Below, piece after piece: positions 7,702 to 16,490 of a stretch of 64,000 bases of DNA. This DNA comes from Faecalicatena absiana (GTDB lineage: Bacteria > Bacillota > Bacilli > Lactobacillales > Lactobacillaceae). The stretch covers positions 113,499-177,498 of the forward strand of contig JAEDAG010000001.1 of the NCBI GenBank assembly GCA_017309015.1, written 5' to 3'. A program made the position numbers and the translations under genes. The notes beneath the pieces are model-generated. The model made no database searches. It had not been told where the DNA came from and saw only the letters and a program-made list of their open reading frames with translations. Every line of letters starts with the position of its first letter. The first letter of the stretch is position 1.

Positions 7702-9264
7702 ATGACTTTACGTAAAATAATCGACAGCAACCGAAGCCGTTTCGCCATCATCTTCGTTCTGCTGGTCACCACCCAGGTCATCGACGTGGCCTCAACCTAT
7801 CTTTTCTCGCCAATGGTCAACCAAGTCGCTGCCGGCCGCTTCCCACTTTTTTGCGGTCTGCTTCTGGCCCAGTTTTTCCTGGCTTTAGTGCTGAACTTGG
7901 CTTTTAACGGAGCTAATTACCTGTTCAGCAAGCAGACTCAACAGTATTTGCACAGCATCAGGAACAAGTTGGCCGATCATTATTACCAGCAGCCAGCCAG
8001 CGTCTCCGAGATGACCAACCACTTTAGCCAAGACCTTGATACCTTGACTTACGATTACGCGACCGTCCTTTTTTACTTGATCTGCGACGTCATCAACGCG
8101 CTTTTGCTTGTTGCCAGTCTCCTGTCTTTTCACTGGCTCTTGCTTGTTGCCAGTCTCTTAACTACTGCGGCTTCCTTTGCAATTGCCCGCTTGCTGGAAA
8201 AATACAGCAACCAGGCTACAGAGCAAATGTCAGCTGCCAACCAGCACTTTTTAGCGACTATTGCTGAGTGGACGGCTGGCCTGGCTGAATTGCGCCGTTA
8301 TTTTGCCAAAGGCGCTTATCAAAAAGCCCTGCTTAAGTCCGGCAAACAGCTAGCCGACAAGCAAGTCAGCCGCCGCAAGATCAACAGCCAGATCCAGTGC
8401 CTGCAAAGCATCATCAACGCACTAGGCACTGTCAGCATCCCCTTAATTGCCGGCTTCCTCTTCTTTAAGGGACAGATGTCCTTGGGGGGCGTCATCGCCG
8501 CTGGCTACTTCGCCAGCAATCTTTTTTCAGTTTTGGAAAACATTTCCGGCAGCTACTCTTACCTCAATTCTACCAAGAGCCTGCGGCAGCGGCTCACGCG
8601 CCTGCAGGAGAGCAGCAAGAAGGACAGCCTGAAGCCGGTCAGCCAGATGGCAAAGCTTGAAATCAAGCAGCTTTCATTAATCTTTGGCAAGCAGCTGATC
8701 TCCTATCCTGATTTGACCATCCATGCCGGTGAGAAAATCCTCATCACTGGCGACAGTGGCAGCGGAAAGAGCAGCCTGCTGAAGCTTCTTATGGGAGCTT
8801 TAAAAGCCGACAAAGGCCAGATTGTCTTTAAAGACGCGGCTGGCCGGGCCTTCCAGCCTGATCCGTACTCAATCGGCTATCTGGCCCAAGACCCAGTCCT
8901 GTTCCCCGCTACTTTGGCGGAAAACGTGACCATGCACACGCCCGGTCTGGCTTGCGATCCAGAAGACTGTCTGGCAGCAGTCGACCTCAAGCTTGATCCC
9001 CAGCGCCAGCTGGCCTTAGACGATTTGACCATCTCCGGCGGCCAAAGGCAGAAGCTGGTCTTGGCCCGGGCTTTGAGCCACTCCTTCCCCCTGCTCTTGC
9101 TGGACGAGTCGTTGAGCGCGGTTGACCATGCTGGTCAGGACAAAATTTTGCAAGCTTTATGCAAATTGCCGGCAACCATTATTTTCATTGCCCATAATTT
9201 TAGTCCTGACCAAAAAGCGCTCTTTGACCGGGAAATTACCTTAGTCAAAAAGGAGCAAGCATGA
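7702..9264 (+). CDS. ABC exporter half-transporter (membrane + ATPase), subunit 1
   Basis: About 520 residues: a six-helix type 1 exporter membrane domain (about 10-300) fused to an ATPase domain with Walker A GDSGSGKSS, signature ISGGQRQK, Walker B LLLLDES and a final H in IFIAHN. The ATG at 7702 is used; an in-frame TTG is at 7696. Neither has a clear ribosome-binding site, which is odd for the first gene of a unit. It overlaps the second subunit by 4 bases (ATGA), as expected for a heterodimer. The substrate cannot be predicted. Confidence 0.82.
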   Translation: MTLRKIIDSNRSRFAIIFVLLVTTQVIDVASTYLFSPMVNQVAAGRFPLFCGLLLAQFFLALVLNLAFNGANYLFSKQTQQYLHSIRNKLADHYYQQPASVSEMTNHFSQDLDTLTYDYATVLFYLICDVINALLLVASLLSFHWLLLVASLLTTAASFAIARLLEKYSNQATEQMSAANQHFLATIAEWTAGLAELRRYFAKGAYQKALLKSGKQLADKQVSRRKINSQIQCLQSIINALGTVSIPLIAGFLFFKGQMSLGGVIAAGYFASNLFSVLENISGSYSYLNSTKSLRQRLTRLQESSKKDSLKPVSQMAKLEIKQLSLIFGKQLISYPDLTIHAGEKILITGDSGSGKSSLLKLLMGALKADKGQIVFKDAAGRAFQPDPYSIGYLAQDPVLFPATLAENVTMHTPGLACDPEDCLAAVDLKLDPQRQLALDDLTISGGQRQKLVLARALSHSFPLLLLDESLSAVDHAGQDKILQALCKLPATIIFIAHNFSPDQKALFDREITLVKKEQA

Positions 9265-10838
9265 ATTTTAAAGAATTTTATCTGCACAAGCCTTTCAAAA
9301 GCAGTCTGCTCTTTCTAGCCACTGCTTTAAGTTCCTTGCTGCTGGTTGGCTCTTCCTACGCGCTGACTCTGGAATTCAACGCCTTGAGAAGTCGGCAGGC
9401 ACTACTTTTTGCCCCAATGCTCGGCCTGCAGCTGGCCTGCCTGCTCTTCAGCGCCCTGCTGACCTACTACAGCAACTTGACTTTGGAAAAGCTGATTCAA
9501 AGCTACCTGCAGCAGATCCGGCAAGACGTTGCCCTGCATCTCTTCAATGATGCGAAAGCACACGATCCCGCCCAGGCACAAAACCAGCTGCTTAAGGAAG
9601 AGGACTTGCTGAGCGTCAACTACTTACGCAATATTTACAGTGCTTTTAAATCTGGCGTAGCCGTCCTAGCAGCCGGTGGTGCCTTGCTCAGTTTTCACTG
9701 GAGCCTCTTTATTGCCTGCCTGATTTTCGCCCTGATGCAGATCTATCTGCCCCGCCTGCTTGACCGGCAGCTCAACCAAGCCAATCAGAAACTGGCAGCG
9801 CAAAACCAGGCTTATCTCAAAGTTCTTGGCGACTGGCTGCTCGGCCTTGGCGACCTGCACCGCTGCCTGTCTTTGGCTTGGTTTAAGGAGAAGGCGGGTC
9901 TGGCGGCCAAAAAGCTGGAAGATGCCCATGTGCATAAAAGTGCCGTCTCCACCCGACTGGATTACCTCAATCAGCTGGCCTACTCGCTTGGCAGCAGCTT
10001 GATCCTGCTCCTGACCGCTTTTCTGGTCATCCGTCACTGGACGGCTTTTGGCCTGCTCAGCAGCATTGATTCCTTTAACAGCGACTTTTTTGGCAATCTG
10101 CAAAACGCGGCTGACTACTTGGGAGAAATTTCCGGCAGCCGCAAGCTGCGGCAAGACCTGCTTGCGCAAAGAACGCCTGTCCCAGAGCAAACGGAAAGCG
10201 GCCAAGCCCCAGCCGGCTTTTCCAGCAGTCCCTTGACTGTTGAATTTGCCGACCTTACCCTGACTTATCCCGCCATCAAGCTCGCACCTGGGGAAAAGGT
10301 GCTGCTAAGTGGTGCCAGCGGCAGTGGCAAAAGTACTTTTTTCAAGCTGCTGCTGGGTGAACTAAGCCCGGCTAGCGGCACAATTCATTACCTGGACCAA
10401 AATGGCCAGACAATTCAGCCCAACTTAAGTCAAATCGGCTATCTTCCGCAGGACCCGCGGCTTTTTCCTGGCAGCATTGCTGAAAACATGACCATGTTCA
10501 ATCCCGCTTTAAGTGATCCGAAATTGCTCCTGCAGACAGCGGAGCGGGTAAACTTAAGTGAGGATCTCCGCCTTTGGCATGACGGCTTGAATACGCGGGT
10601 TGCTGTTGAAGACAGCAACATCTCTGGCGGCCAGCGGCAAAAAATAGTTCTTGCCCGCAGCTATCTTTACCACAGCCAGCTGCTGCTGGTTGACGAAGGT
10701 ACGAGCGCCATTGATCAAGCCGCCACGCGAGAAATTCTTTCGCGTTTGCTGCAGACGGACAAAACGATCTTGTTCATCGCGCACAATCTGACAACTGAAA
10801 TCCGCCAATTGTTTGACCGGGAAATTAAATTTGATTAA
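9261..10838 (+). CDS. ABC exporter half-transporter (membrane + ATPase), subunit 2
   Basis: A 525-residue partner of the preceding gene with the same layout: membrane domain at about 10-300, then an ATPase domain with Walker A GASGSGKST, signature ISGGQRQK and Walker B LLLVDEG. AGGAG lies 5 bases before the ATG. In subunit 1 the Walker B is followed by ES and here by EG; both keep the catalytic glutamate, so neither ATP site looks dead from these motifs. Terminated by the hairpin at 10840-10875. Confidence 0.85.
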   Translation: MNFKEFYLHKPFKSSLLFLATALSSLLLVGSSYALTLEFNALRSRQALLFAPMLGLQLACLLFSALLTYYSNLTLEKLIQSYLQQIRQDVALHLFNDAKAHDPAQAQNQLLKEEDLLSVNYLRNIYSAFKSGVAVLAAGGALLSFHWSLFIACLIFALMQIYLPRLLDRQLNQANQKLAAQNQAYLKVLGDWLLGLGDLHRCLSLAWFKEKAGLAAKKLEDAHVHKSAVSTRLDYLNQLAYSLGSSLILLLTAFLVIRHWTAFGLLSSIDSFNSDFFGNLQNAADYLGEISGSRKLRQDLLAQRTPVPEQTESGQAPAGFSSSPLTVEFADLTLTYPAIKLAPGEKVLLSGASGSGKSTFFKLLLGELSPASGTIHYLDQNGQTIQPNLSQIGYLPQDPRLFPGSIAENMTMFNPALSDPKLLLQTAERVNLSEDLRLWHDGLNTRVAVEDSNISGGQRQKIVLARSYLYHSQLLLVDEGTSAIDQAATREILSRLLQTDKTILFIAHNLTTEIRQLFDREIKFD

Positions 10839-10839
10839 A

Positions 10840-10875
10840 AAAAGACATGTGACCTTAGCATCACATGTCTTTTTC
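10840..10875. terminator. Bidirectional intrinsic terminator
   Basis: AAAAAGACATGTGA pairs perfectly with TCACATGTCTTTTT around an 8-base loop, between the convergent ABC exporter (plus) and tmRNA (minus). Confidence 0.85.
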
Positions 10876-10937
10876 AGTTGCTTGGTTCCCGCCAGCGGGA
10901 AAAATATCGGTATATCAAGGCTTACAGCCCTGCTTAG

Positions 10938-11296
10938 TGGAGATGAGGGGAATTGAACCCCTGTCCAAACGCATTTTGTCACCAATCTCTACGATCATAG
11001 TTATATTACTTGAACTTCACCGCTCCCAAACGCCATATAACAGGGCAAACTAGCAACGGCTAGCCTGATGATCTCTTCTTGACTATTCAGACGTGATAGC
11101 CAAGCGTATCCCGTAAAGTTGATACCGCAAGGTCGCCACGGGCCGGCAACCTATTGGCAGCTGGGCTGAACTAAGCAGCTACAGCGTATGAGTTTTCGTT
11201 TGCAGTTAATTTAAACTGTTTAACGTTTTTACGTAGACGTAACCTACGAATCGCAATCGGCGCAAATCTACGCCTGTCGAATCCCAAAACATCCCC
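10938..11296 (-). ncRNA. ssrA: tmRNA (ssrA)
   Basis: The 5' end GGGGATG pairs with the 3' end CATCTCC to form the tRNA-like acceptor stem, and the T arm GGACAGGGGTTCAATTCCCC is present. The tag frame at 11171-11203 reads ANENSYAVAA followed by TAG, matching the ...YAVAA tags of lactobacilli that direct degradation. The conserved GGGATTCGACAGGCGT follows the 5' end. It rescues stalled ribosomes with SmpB. The mature 3' CCA is not encoded (CTA follows). Length about 359. Confidence 0.97.
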
Positions 11297-11315
11297 ATAA
11301 ATAGAGAACATAGGC

Positions 11316-11344
11316 ATTTTACCAGAAAATACCCATGCCCTCAA
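11316..11344 (-). promoter_or_regulatory. Promoter of ssrA
   Basis: TTGAGG (11339-11344) and TAAAAT (11316-11321) with a 17-base spacer, just after the ackA stop. It would start transcription a few bases before the mature tmRNA 5' end, leaving a short leader for processing. Confidence 0.65.
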
Positions 11345-11363
11345 ATATTCTGCTTAACGAAAA

Positions 11364-12557
11364 TTACTTGAGATGAGTCAAACGGACAACGTCACGTTCG
11401 ATCATCAATTCTTCGTCAGTTGGCACGATCAAAGCCGCAACCTTTGAGTCTGGCGTTGAAATGAACTTTTCGCCATTGGTCTTGTTGGCTTCTGCGTCAA
11501 ACTTCAAGCCAAGGTAGCCAAAGTTCTTCAAAACACCTGCACGAACGATATCTGAGTGCTCGCCGATGCCGGCAGTGAAGACAATTGCGTCCACGCCATT
11601 CATTTCAGCAGCATACCCCCCAATATAGCGAACGATCCGGTTGATGAAGATTTCCCTAGCCAGACGCGCCCGTGGGTTCTTGTCCGCGTTGGCGCTAATG
11701 TCACGCATGTCGCTTGAAAGGCCTGAAATTCCCAGCAAGCCTGACTTGCGGTTCAAGATGCTGATCATCTCGTTGAAGTCAGTCATGCCTTCCATCTTCA
11801 TGATATGTTGCAGAACTGATGGATCAACGTCGCCAGAGCGAGTCCCCATCGTAATCCCGGCTAATGGTGAGAAGCCCATGGAAGTGTCATAGCACTTGCC
11901 ATCCTTGACGGCAGTAACTGAAGCCCCTGAGCCCAAGTGGCAAATGATCATCTTGAGCTCCTTCAAGTCCTTGCCCATTATTTCAGCCGTGCGCTTTGAA
12001 ACGTAGCGGATTGAAGTACCGTGAGCACCGAACTTGCGAGCTTGATACTTCTCATAGTATTCGTATGGCAGAGAGTACATGTAGTGGACAGCGTCCATTG
12101 ACTGGTGGAATGAAGTGTCAAATACGCCAACTTGTGGCACGTCTGGCAAGATTTTCATAAATGCTTCGATCCCGCGGCCTTCTGCAGGGTTGTGCAGCGG
12201 CGCGAAGTCAGTCAATTCAAAAATCTTGTGCAGATTGTCCTTGGTAATGATTGCTGAATCTGGAAATACCTCGGCCCCGTTAACGATCCGGTGGCCGACG
12301 CCAACGATTTCCTTAACGTCTTCAATGACGTCGTACTTCTTCAACCAGTCAAGCAGCACTTGTACGGCTGTTTCCTGGTTTGGCAGGTCAAGCTTTTCTT
12401 TATGCTTGGTCCCATCAGCTAATTTCATTTCAAAGCTTGAGCCATCGATCCCGATTCGATCACCCAAACCTGAGGCAAGGACGCTTTCATCATCCAACGA
12501 GAATAACTTATATTTGAATGATGAGCTACCAGAGTTGACTGCCAAAATCTTATTCAT
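11364..12557 (-). CDS. ackA: Acetate kinase
   Basis: A 397-residue acetokinase that interconverts acetyl phosphate + ADP and acetate + ATP. It starts MNKILAVNSGSSSFK and contains GAHGTS, HLGSGAS and FTAGIGEHS, all typical of the family. GGAG precedes the ATG. It is the last gene of the comG-ytxK-ackA series, 30 bases after ytxK, an arrangement shared by many Lactobacillales. No terminator is evident before ssrA. The phosphotransacetylase partner is at 49083-50075. Confidence 0.96.
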   Translation of the reverse strand: MNKILAVNSGSSSFKYKLFSLDDESVLASGLGDRIGIDGSSFEMKLADGTKHKEKLDLPNQETAVQVLLDWLKKYDVIEDVKEIVGVGHRIVNGAEVFPDSAIITKDNLHKIFELTDFAPLHNPAEGRGIEAFMKILPDVPQVGVFDTSFHQSMDAVHYMYSLPYEYYEKYQARKFGAHGTSIRYVSKRTAEIMGKDLKELKMIICHLGSGASVTAVKDGKCYDTSMGFSPLAGITMGTRSGDVDPSVLQHIMKMEGMTDFNEMISILNRKSGLLGISGLSSDMRDISANADKNPRARLAREIFINRIVRYIGGYAAEMNGVDAIVFTAGIGEHSDIVRAGVLKNFGYLGLKFDAEANKTNGEKFISTPDSKVAALIVPTDEELMIERDVVRLTHLK

Positions 12558-12587
12558 AACTTTTAACTCCTTCGATTCTACACAGAA

Positions 12588-13598
12588 CTATTTGCCTTTT
12601 TCAGTATACCACTCGTTCAGTTTAATATTAAGACCGACCAGCGATTCTTCATTCTTCAAATCGTCAAGCCGGGTTAACAGAACTTCACGCGGCGGCTGGC
12701 TTTGGCCGTGGTTCTGGAAGATCAGCAGGCTCTTTTGGTTAACTTTAATTTGGAACAATTTCTCTGGCAGCTGGACGATGGCCTGCAGGTGCACCTTGTT
12801 GGCCAGCCAAGGCATGAAGTCCGCGCCAAGCTTGCCGGAAATCATGCTGTTTGGAACCAACAAAAAGGCATAGCCATCAGGCGCCAGGTTCTTGACGATC
12901 TGCTCGGTCAGCAGCACATGGGCGTATGAGTGGCCTTCCTTGGTCCGCAATTCAAAATTCACGGCATTTTCATCGTTGACGTAATAGCCGACCGGCAAGT
13001 CGCTGACAATGACTTCCGGCTTGCTTCCTTGCCATGACAAAAGCGCGTCCTGGCAGTAAAGATCAATGTCCAGGCCGTTTAAGTGGGCGCCAACGTCAGC
13101 TAGGTTCAGAATGTCTTCATCATGGTCAATCCCGACCAGCTTGAATGGATTCTGGGAGTGATTCTGGCTGGCCAGCTGCTTGACCACGGAGTACAAGAGG
13201 CTGCCCGTGCCCAAGGCCGGATCCAGGATGGTCTGCTCTTTCTTTGGCAAGAGCTTGCTCATGAAGAGCGTGATCACCGTGGCCAAGATCGGCGGAGTTG
13301 GCATTTGGTTGGCATCGCGGTCTTCATCGCTGATCGCCTTCAAGGTCAGCAGATTATAGACCTCCACCTTCTGCTTGCTGGACATCTGGTCGTAGTTCAA
13401 GCTGGCATACTTGCCCTTCAGGAGCTCGACCGTGTCTGGGTCTGGCGCCCCCATTTCCACCTTGACATCATGATTTTCCAGGTTGTCAAAGCTTTCCGTC
13501 AAGGCTTCCGTCATCGGCACGTTCAAGGCCTCCTGCAGGCATTGGACCGCGTCTAAAAATTGCGTAAAAACTTTCGTGATCTGATTAATATTTTCCAT
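12588..13598 (-). CDS. YtxK-like class I SAM-dependent methyltransferase
   Basis: A 336-residue protein of the N6-adenine methylase fold that regularly follows comG genes in Firmicutes. An SAM-binding motif is visible (ILDPALGTGSLLYSV, about residue 120). The catalytic-like motif reads SDLPVGYY in place of the NPPY/F of true adenine methylases, as is usual for YtxK proteins, so DNA methylation is uncertain. AAGGGTGG precedes the start. It lies 64 bases after comGG and 30 before ackA. Confidence 0.85.
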   Translation of the reverse strand: MENINQITKVFTQFLDAVQCLQEALNVPMTEALTESFDNLENHDVKVEMGAPDPDTVELLKGKYASLNYDQMSSKQKVEVYNLLTLKAISDEDRDANQMPTPPILATVITLFMSKLLPKKEQTILDPALGTGSLLYSVVKQLASQNHSQNPFKLVGIDHDEDILNLADVGAHLNGLDIDLYCQDALLSWQGSKPEVIVSDLPVGYYVNDENAVNFELRTKEGHSYAHVLLTEQIVKNLAPDGYAFLLVPNSMISGKLGADFMPWLANKVHLQAIVQLPEKLFQIKVNQKSLLIFQNHGQSQPPREVLLTRLDDLKNEESLVGLNIKLNEWYTEKGK

Positions 13599-13662
13599 GT
13601 GTCCACCCTTCTTTGCGTTACCTAATCAATTTTAAAGAAAGGCAGGAGTCCGTGCAAGCAAA

Positions 13663-13821
13663 TCACTTGCCAAGGAGGTATTTGACTACCAGCTGGTCTT
13701 CCAAAATGTAGTAGCGCTCCGTCAGCACGTAGGCTTCGATAAACATTAAACAGGTCGTCAGAACCAGCACGCTGCTGAGCAACGCGCTAGCCCTCGTTCT
13801 GTTTGGTCTCTTTCTTCTCAT
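13663..13821 (-). CDS. comGG: ComGG-like small competence pilus protein
   Basis: About 52 residues: a basic N-terminus (MRRKRPNRTRAS) followed by one membrane helix (ALLSSVLVLTTCLMFIEAYVL) and a short tail. AAGGA lies 7 bases before the ATG at 13821; an alternative ATG at 13845 adds 8 residues. It overlaps the end of comGF by 35 bases, and its place as last pilus gene of the series is the main reason for the name. It lacks the glutamate of classical pseudopilins, like many ComGG proteins. Confidence 0.65.
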   Translation of the reverse strand: MRRKRPNRTRASALLSSVLVLTTCLMFIEAYVLTERYYILEDQLVVKYLLGK

Positions 13822-14323
13822 CCGCTGGTCCTTTCTTTGACTCATGCCGTTCTTTCTCCTCAGGCGGCGGATCCAGGGCAAAATACAGGTTGCTCGTGCG
13901 GCAGTCCGGCTCAGTCACCATGATGCGCAGATTGTTGCCCTTTCGCTGAAACAGCACGTTCAAAGCCGGCAGCAGCTCCATGTAGCTGACAACGTACAAG
14001 CGGCCGGTCGTCTTTGTCTTGCGCATCGTGAAGCTGTCTTCAGTGCCATCCTTATGGATCTTGCCGATGACCGCTTCGGAATTGCTGCAGCTCTTCAGGT
14101 AGACCCGCTTTGCGTCTTTATGCATGTACTTTTCCAGCTGAATGTAGGAAAAAGCCAGCGCGTTTTCGCTCCGCATCCGTTTCTTGCTCACGGCCAAAGC
14201 CTGGGTCACGTTGAACAGGACCGACATGCAGATGGCCGTAACCATGACTGCCAGCACCGCCTCAAACAAAGTAAAAGCCGGCCGCCTACTTGAGCTGGCA
14301 GATCTGCTTCGTTTTCTCATCAT
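13787..14323 (-). CDS. comGF: ComGF-like competence pseudopilin
   Basis: About 178 residues. Prepilin-type start: basic leader, cleavage motif RPAFTLFEA, then a hydrophobic helix (VLAVMVTAICMSVLF). The C-terminus is highly charged and rich in lysine and glutamate. The ATG at 14323 has GGAG 6 bases upstream, while the one at 14335 is too close to its purine run. It overlaps comGE by 38 bases. Minor pseudopilin of the DNA-uptake pilus. Confidence 0.75.
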   Translation of the reverse strand: MMRKRSRSASSSRRPAFTLFEAVLAVMVTAICMSVLFNVTQALAVSKKRMRSENALAFSYIQLEKYMHKDAKRVYLKSCSNSEAVIGKIHKDGTEDSFTMRKTKTTGRLYVVSYMELLPALNVLFQRKGNNLRIMVTEPDCRTSNLYFALDPPPEEKERHESKKGPADEKKETKQNEG

Positions 14324-14600
14324 ATAGGTCTCCATCCTTCGTCAAATGGTAGCGGTGATCATGGACGATCACCGTCGGCTCTTTAGTCTGCTTGAGCATG
14401 TAGCTGGCCAGGGCATTGTCGGCCCGGTAGGCCTCTGCCTGCTGAATGGCGCGGATCTGCGAGCAGATCTGCACCGTCGTCGTCAGGGCAATGCAGGCAA
14501 TCGCCAAAGCCATCACTGCTTCAAGCGCCAAAAAGCCGCCCTGCCTAGTCCTTTTCCCGGACCTTGCCCCACATGAGCTGAATCGTGTACCTCTTTGCAT
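14286..14600 (-). CDS. comGE: ComGE-like competence pseudopilin
   Basis: About 104 residues with a prepilin-like start: basic stretch (GARSGKRTRQ), then GGFLALEAVMALAIACIALTT. The start is chosen at 14600 because AAGGA is 6 bases upstream and it keeps the basic leader needed for a pseudopilin; an ATG two codons earlier is possible. It overlaps comGD by about 56 bases, so translation is likely coupled. Confidence 0.65.
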   Translation of the reverse strand: MQRGTRFSSCGARSGKRTRQGGFLALEAVMALAIACIALTTTVQICSQIRAIQQAEAYRADNALASYMLKQTKEPTVIVHDHRYHLTKDGDLYDEKTKQICQLK

Positions 14601-14976
14601 AGCCATATCCTTTAAAACTAATTGAATACGGAGAAATACAGCCGCCGCTCCTGATCTGACTCCCCAGGCCTTCAAGGACCGGGCTGTCGACCGTCATGCC
14701 TTCTGGCAGCCTGATTTTCTCCGCCGTCTGGCCGTCATGCGTCACCCGCAATTCGTGCCTGGAATTGTTCACGTGCACCACTACGGCCTGCTGCTTAAAG
14801 GCCGCGACCCGGATTTCATGTTGCAGGGTCTGGAGCACGGCCGTGCAGGTCTGGTCAAACAGGATCTTCTCCCGCGTCCGCTTGACCTGCAGACTCCCGC
14901 CCTGGATCAGCAGCAGGAAAATCGCCAGTACGACCACGGTCTCAGCCAGGCTAAAGGCCGGCTTGACGCGCCGCAT
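14545..14976 (-). CDS. comGD: ComGD-like competence pseudopilin
   Basis: A 143-residue pseudopilin starting MRRVKPAFSLAETVVVLAIFLLL: short basic leader, cleavage motif PAFSLAE, hydrophobic helix. It begins 2 bases after the comGC stop. The C-terminal part is beta-rich, as in minor pilins. Confidence 0.8.
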   Translation of the reverse strand: MRRVKPAFSLAETVVVLAIFLLLIQGGSLQVKRTREKILFDQTCTAVLQTLQHEIRVAAFKQQAVVVHVNNSRHELRVTHDGQTAEKIRLPEGMTVDSPVLEGLGSQIRSGGCISPYSISFKGYGYAKRYTIQLMWGKVREKD

Positions 14977-14978
14977 TT

Positions 14979-15314
14979 CTACTTCGCGCCGGTCACATCA
15001 GCCAGCGTGATCTTCTTGTCGTTGATCTGCTTGAGCTGCTTGGCCGTCAGGTAGTTCTTGTCCTTCATTTCAGCGAAATCGGCTGGCGCCTTGTCATTGT
15101 CGCTGCGGTAGAGCTCAACCTGGGTCTGCAGGGTCGTCATGAAGGCCTCATCAGCCTTCTTGGTGGCACTCTCCTTCTGGGCCCACAGGTTTGGCGAGAT
15201 CAAGAGGACCAAGACGGCGATGATCGCCACGACGACAACCATTTCCATCAGCGTAAAGGCCTTCTGCTTGCGCTTCTTGGGCTCAATTTCTTCATGCTTC
15301 TTGCTTGGCATCAT
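14979..15314 (-). CDS. comGC: ComGC, major competence pseudopilin
   Basis: A 111-residue type IV-like pilin. A lysine-rich leader is followed by the prepilin peptidase site KAFTLMEM and a hydrophobic helix (VVVVAIIAVLVLLI). After ComC cleavage it would polymerise into the DNA-uptake pilus. The start is MM with GGAGG upstream. A 171-base gap containing a terminator-like hairpin and direct repeats separates it from comGB, unlike the tightly packed genes after it. Confidence 0.88.
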   Translation of the reverse strand: MMPSKKHEEIEPKKRKQKAFTLMEMVVVVAIIAVLVLLISPNLWAQKESATKKADEAFMTTLQTQVELYRSDNDKAPADFAEMKDKNYLTAKQLKQINDKKITLADVTGAK

Positions 15315-15485
15315 TGTTTTGCCTCCAATCTATGATCATGATTATTTACATCTTGGGTTAAGGAGTAATTTTAGGAATAGAATAAACATCAACAAAAATA
15401 ACGGTAAAAGATAACGGTAAATATGACAGTAATTTTGACAATAAAAACAATACGGACTTAGGACGGAAAAAAGGGCTGGACAGGG
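15315..15485 (-). promoter_or_regulatory. Gap inside the comG series with hairpin and direct repeats
   Basis: Just after comGB the minus strand forms CAGGGCT/AGCCCTG (15481-15497), or AGGGCT/AGCCCT followed by six T (to about 15467), which looks like an intrinsic terminator. Further on are two copies of TTTACCGTTAT (15411-15421 and 15398-15408) with 13-base spacing. These may mark a second, separately controlled start for comGC onward; the sequence is AT-rich, which could mislead. Confidence 0.4.
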
Positions 15486-16490
15486 CTACAAGCCCTGCAT
15501 GCTCCCATAGATGGGCAAAAGCAGCTTCAGATACATGCCGATGATGGCCAGACCAATCAAGATGAAGCAAAATGGCTGGATATTCACGATCATGCGCTCC
15601 ACTTGCTGGGTCAGGCGGTCAAACAGCATCTTGGCAATCAGCAGGCACTGCTGGCTGAGCTCCTTCCGGTCGCTGCCCGTCTTGAGCAGGATCAAGAGAT
15701 TCTGGTTCAAGAAGGGCTCTTGTAGAATGATCTCCTGCAGGCTCTTCCCGCTTTCCAGCTGCCTAGCCACGCGGCTGCCGAGCTCCTGCTGCAAAGAGCC
15801 AGGAGTCTGCTGGCTGGCAAACAGGCACATCTTCTGCAATGAAAAGCCACTGGCCAGCAGCATCCCCAGGTCATAGCTAATCAAATACTGGCCATAGCTG
15901 CTGATGGCCGGCCCAACAAACGGCAGCTGGCTGAGCTTCTTGAAGGACTGGTAGTCCTGCTTTTGCAAATAGCCCAAGACCAAGAGCAGGCTGGTCAGCA
16001 AAAGGACAAAGAAGGCGACCAGGGCAAAAATCAGCAAGTCCCCCGTGTGGTCTCCGCTTTCCGCGAATTGGACGGAAACGAAGTTCTGCATAAATACGAG
16101 CAAGATGATCATCATCACGACCAAGACGACCGGGTAGGCCAGCTCGCCTTCCAGCTTCTTGAGCTGCCGGCGCTGCATCCGCCGCAATTGGGTAAGCTGG
16201 GCCAGCGACTCCTGCAGGTTGCCTTGGGTCAAGGCAATGTTCAGCTGGGTCACCGTGGTTTTGGAATAGCCAAGCTCCCCCATGCATTCCGCAAAGGACT
16301 TCCCGCCCGCCAATTCCCGGTCAATCCGCTTAAAGAGGCCGGCGCGCTTGGGCCACAGAATTGGCAACATCTTAAAGCTCTTTGCGATTGAAAAGCCGTT
16401 TTGCAGGCTTGACGCCAAAAATTCCAGCAGCTCCAGCTGCTCCTGCCCCCGCAAGCTATCCTTGTGCAAACTGATCTGCAACTGCTTCAT
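15486..16490 (-). CDS. comGB: ComGB, inner-membrane platform protein of the competence pilus
   Basis: About 334 residues of the GspF/PilC family with membrane segments near residues 125, 175 and 310. The start at 16490 (MKQLQISLHKDSLRGQ) has GGGAAGG upstream and overlaps comGA by 35 bases, typical coupling; the frame is open further upstream without support. It anchors pilus assembly to the ComGA motor. Confidence 0.85.
   Translation of the reverse strand: MKQLQISLHKDSLRGQEQLELLEFLASSLQNGFSIAKSFKMLPILWPKRAGLFKRIDRELAGGKSFAECMGELGYSKTTVTQLNIALTQGNLQESLAQLTQLRRMQRRQLKKLEGELAYPVVLVVMMIILLVFMQNFVSVQFAESGDHTGDLLIFALVAFFVLLLTSLLLVLGYLQKQDYQSFKKLSQLPFVGPAISSYGQYLISYDLGMLLASGFSLQKMCLFASQQTPGSLQQELGSRVARQLESGKSLQEIILQEPFLNQNLLILLKTGSDRKELSQQCLLIAKMLFDRLTQQVERMIVNIQPFCFILIGLAIIGMYLKLLLPIYGSMQGL

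Noticed and set aside
7641-7715. 24-codon ORF before the ABC exporter
   Set aside because: No ribosome-binding site and very AT-rich; kept only as part of a low-interest finding.
10887-10903. Second terminator (TTCCCGCCAGCGGGAA) between the exporter and ssrA
   Set aside because: The stem is short and is not followed by a T run in either direction that fits a gene end; the hairpin at 10840-10875 suffices.
12588-13598. Restriction-modification methylase
   Set aside because: Position after comG genes and the DLPVGYY motif identify it as YtxK-like; no restriction gene is nearby.
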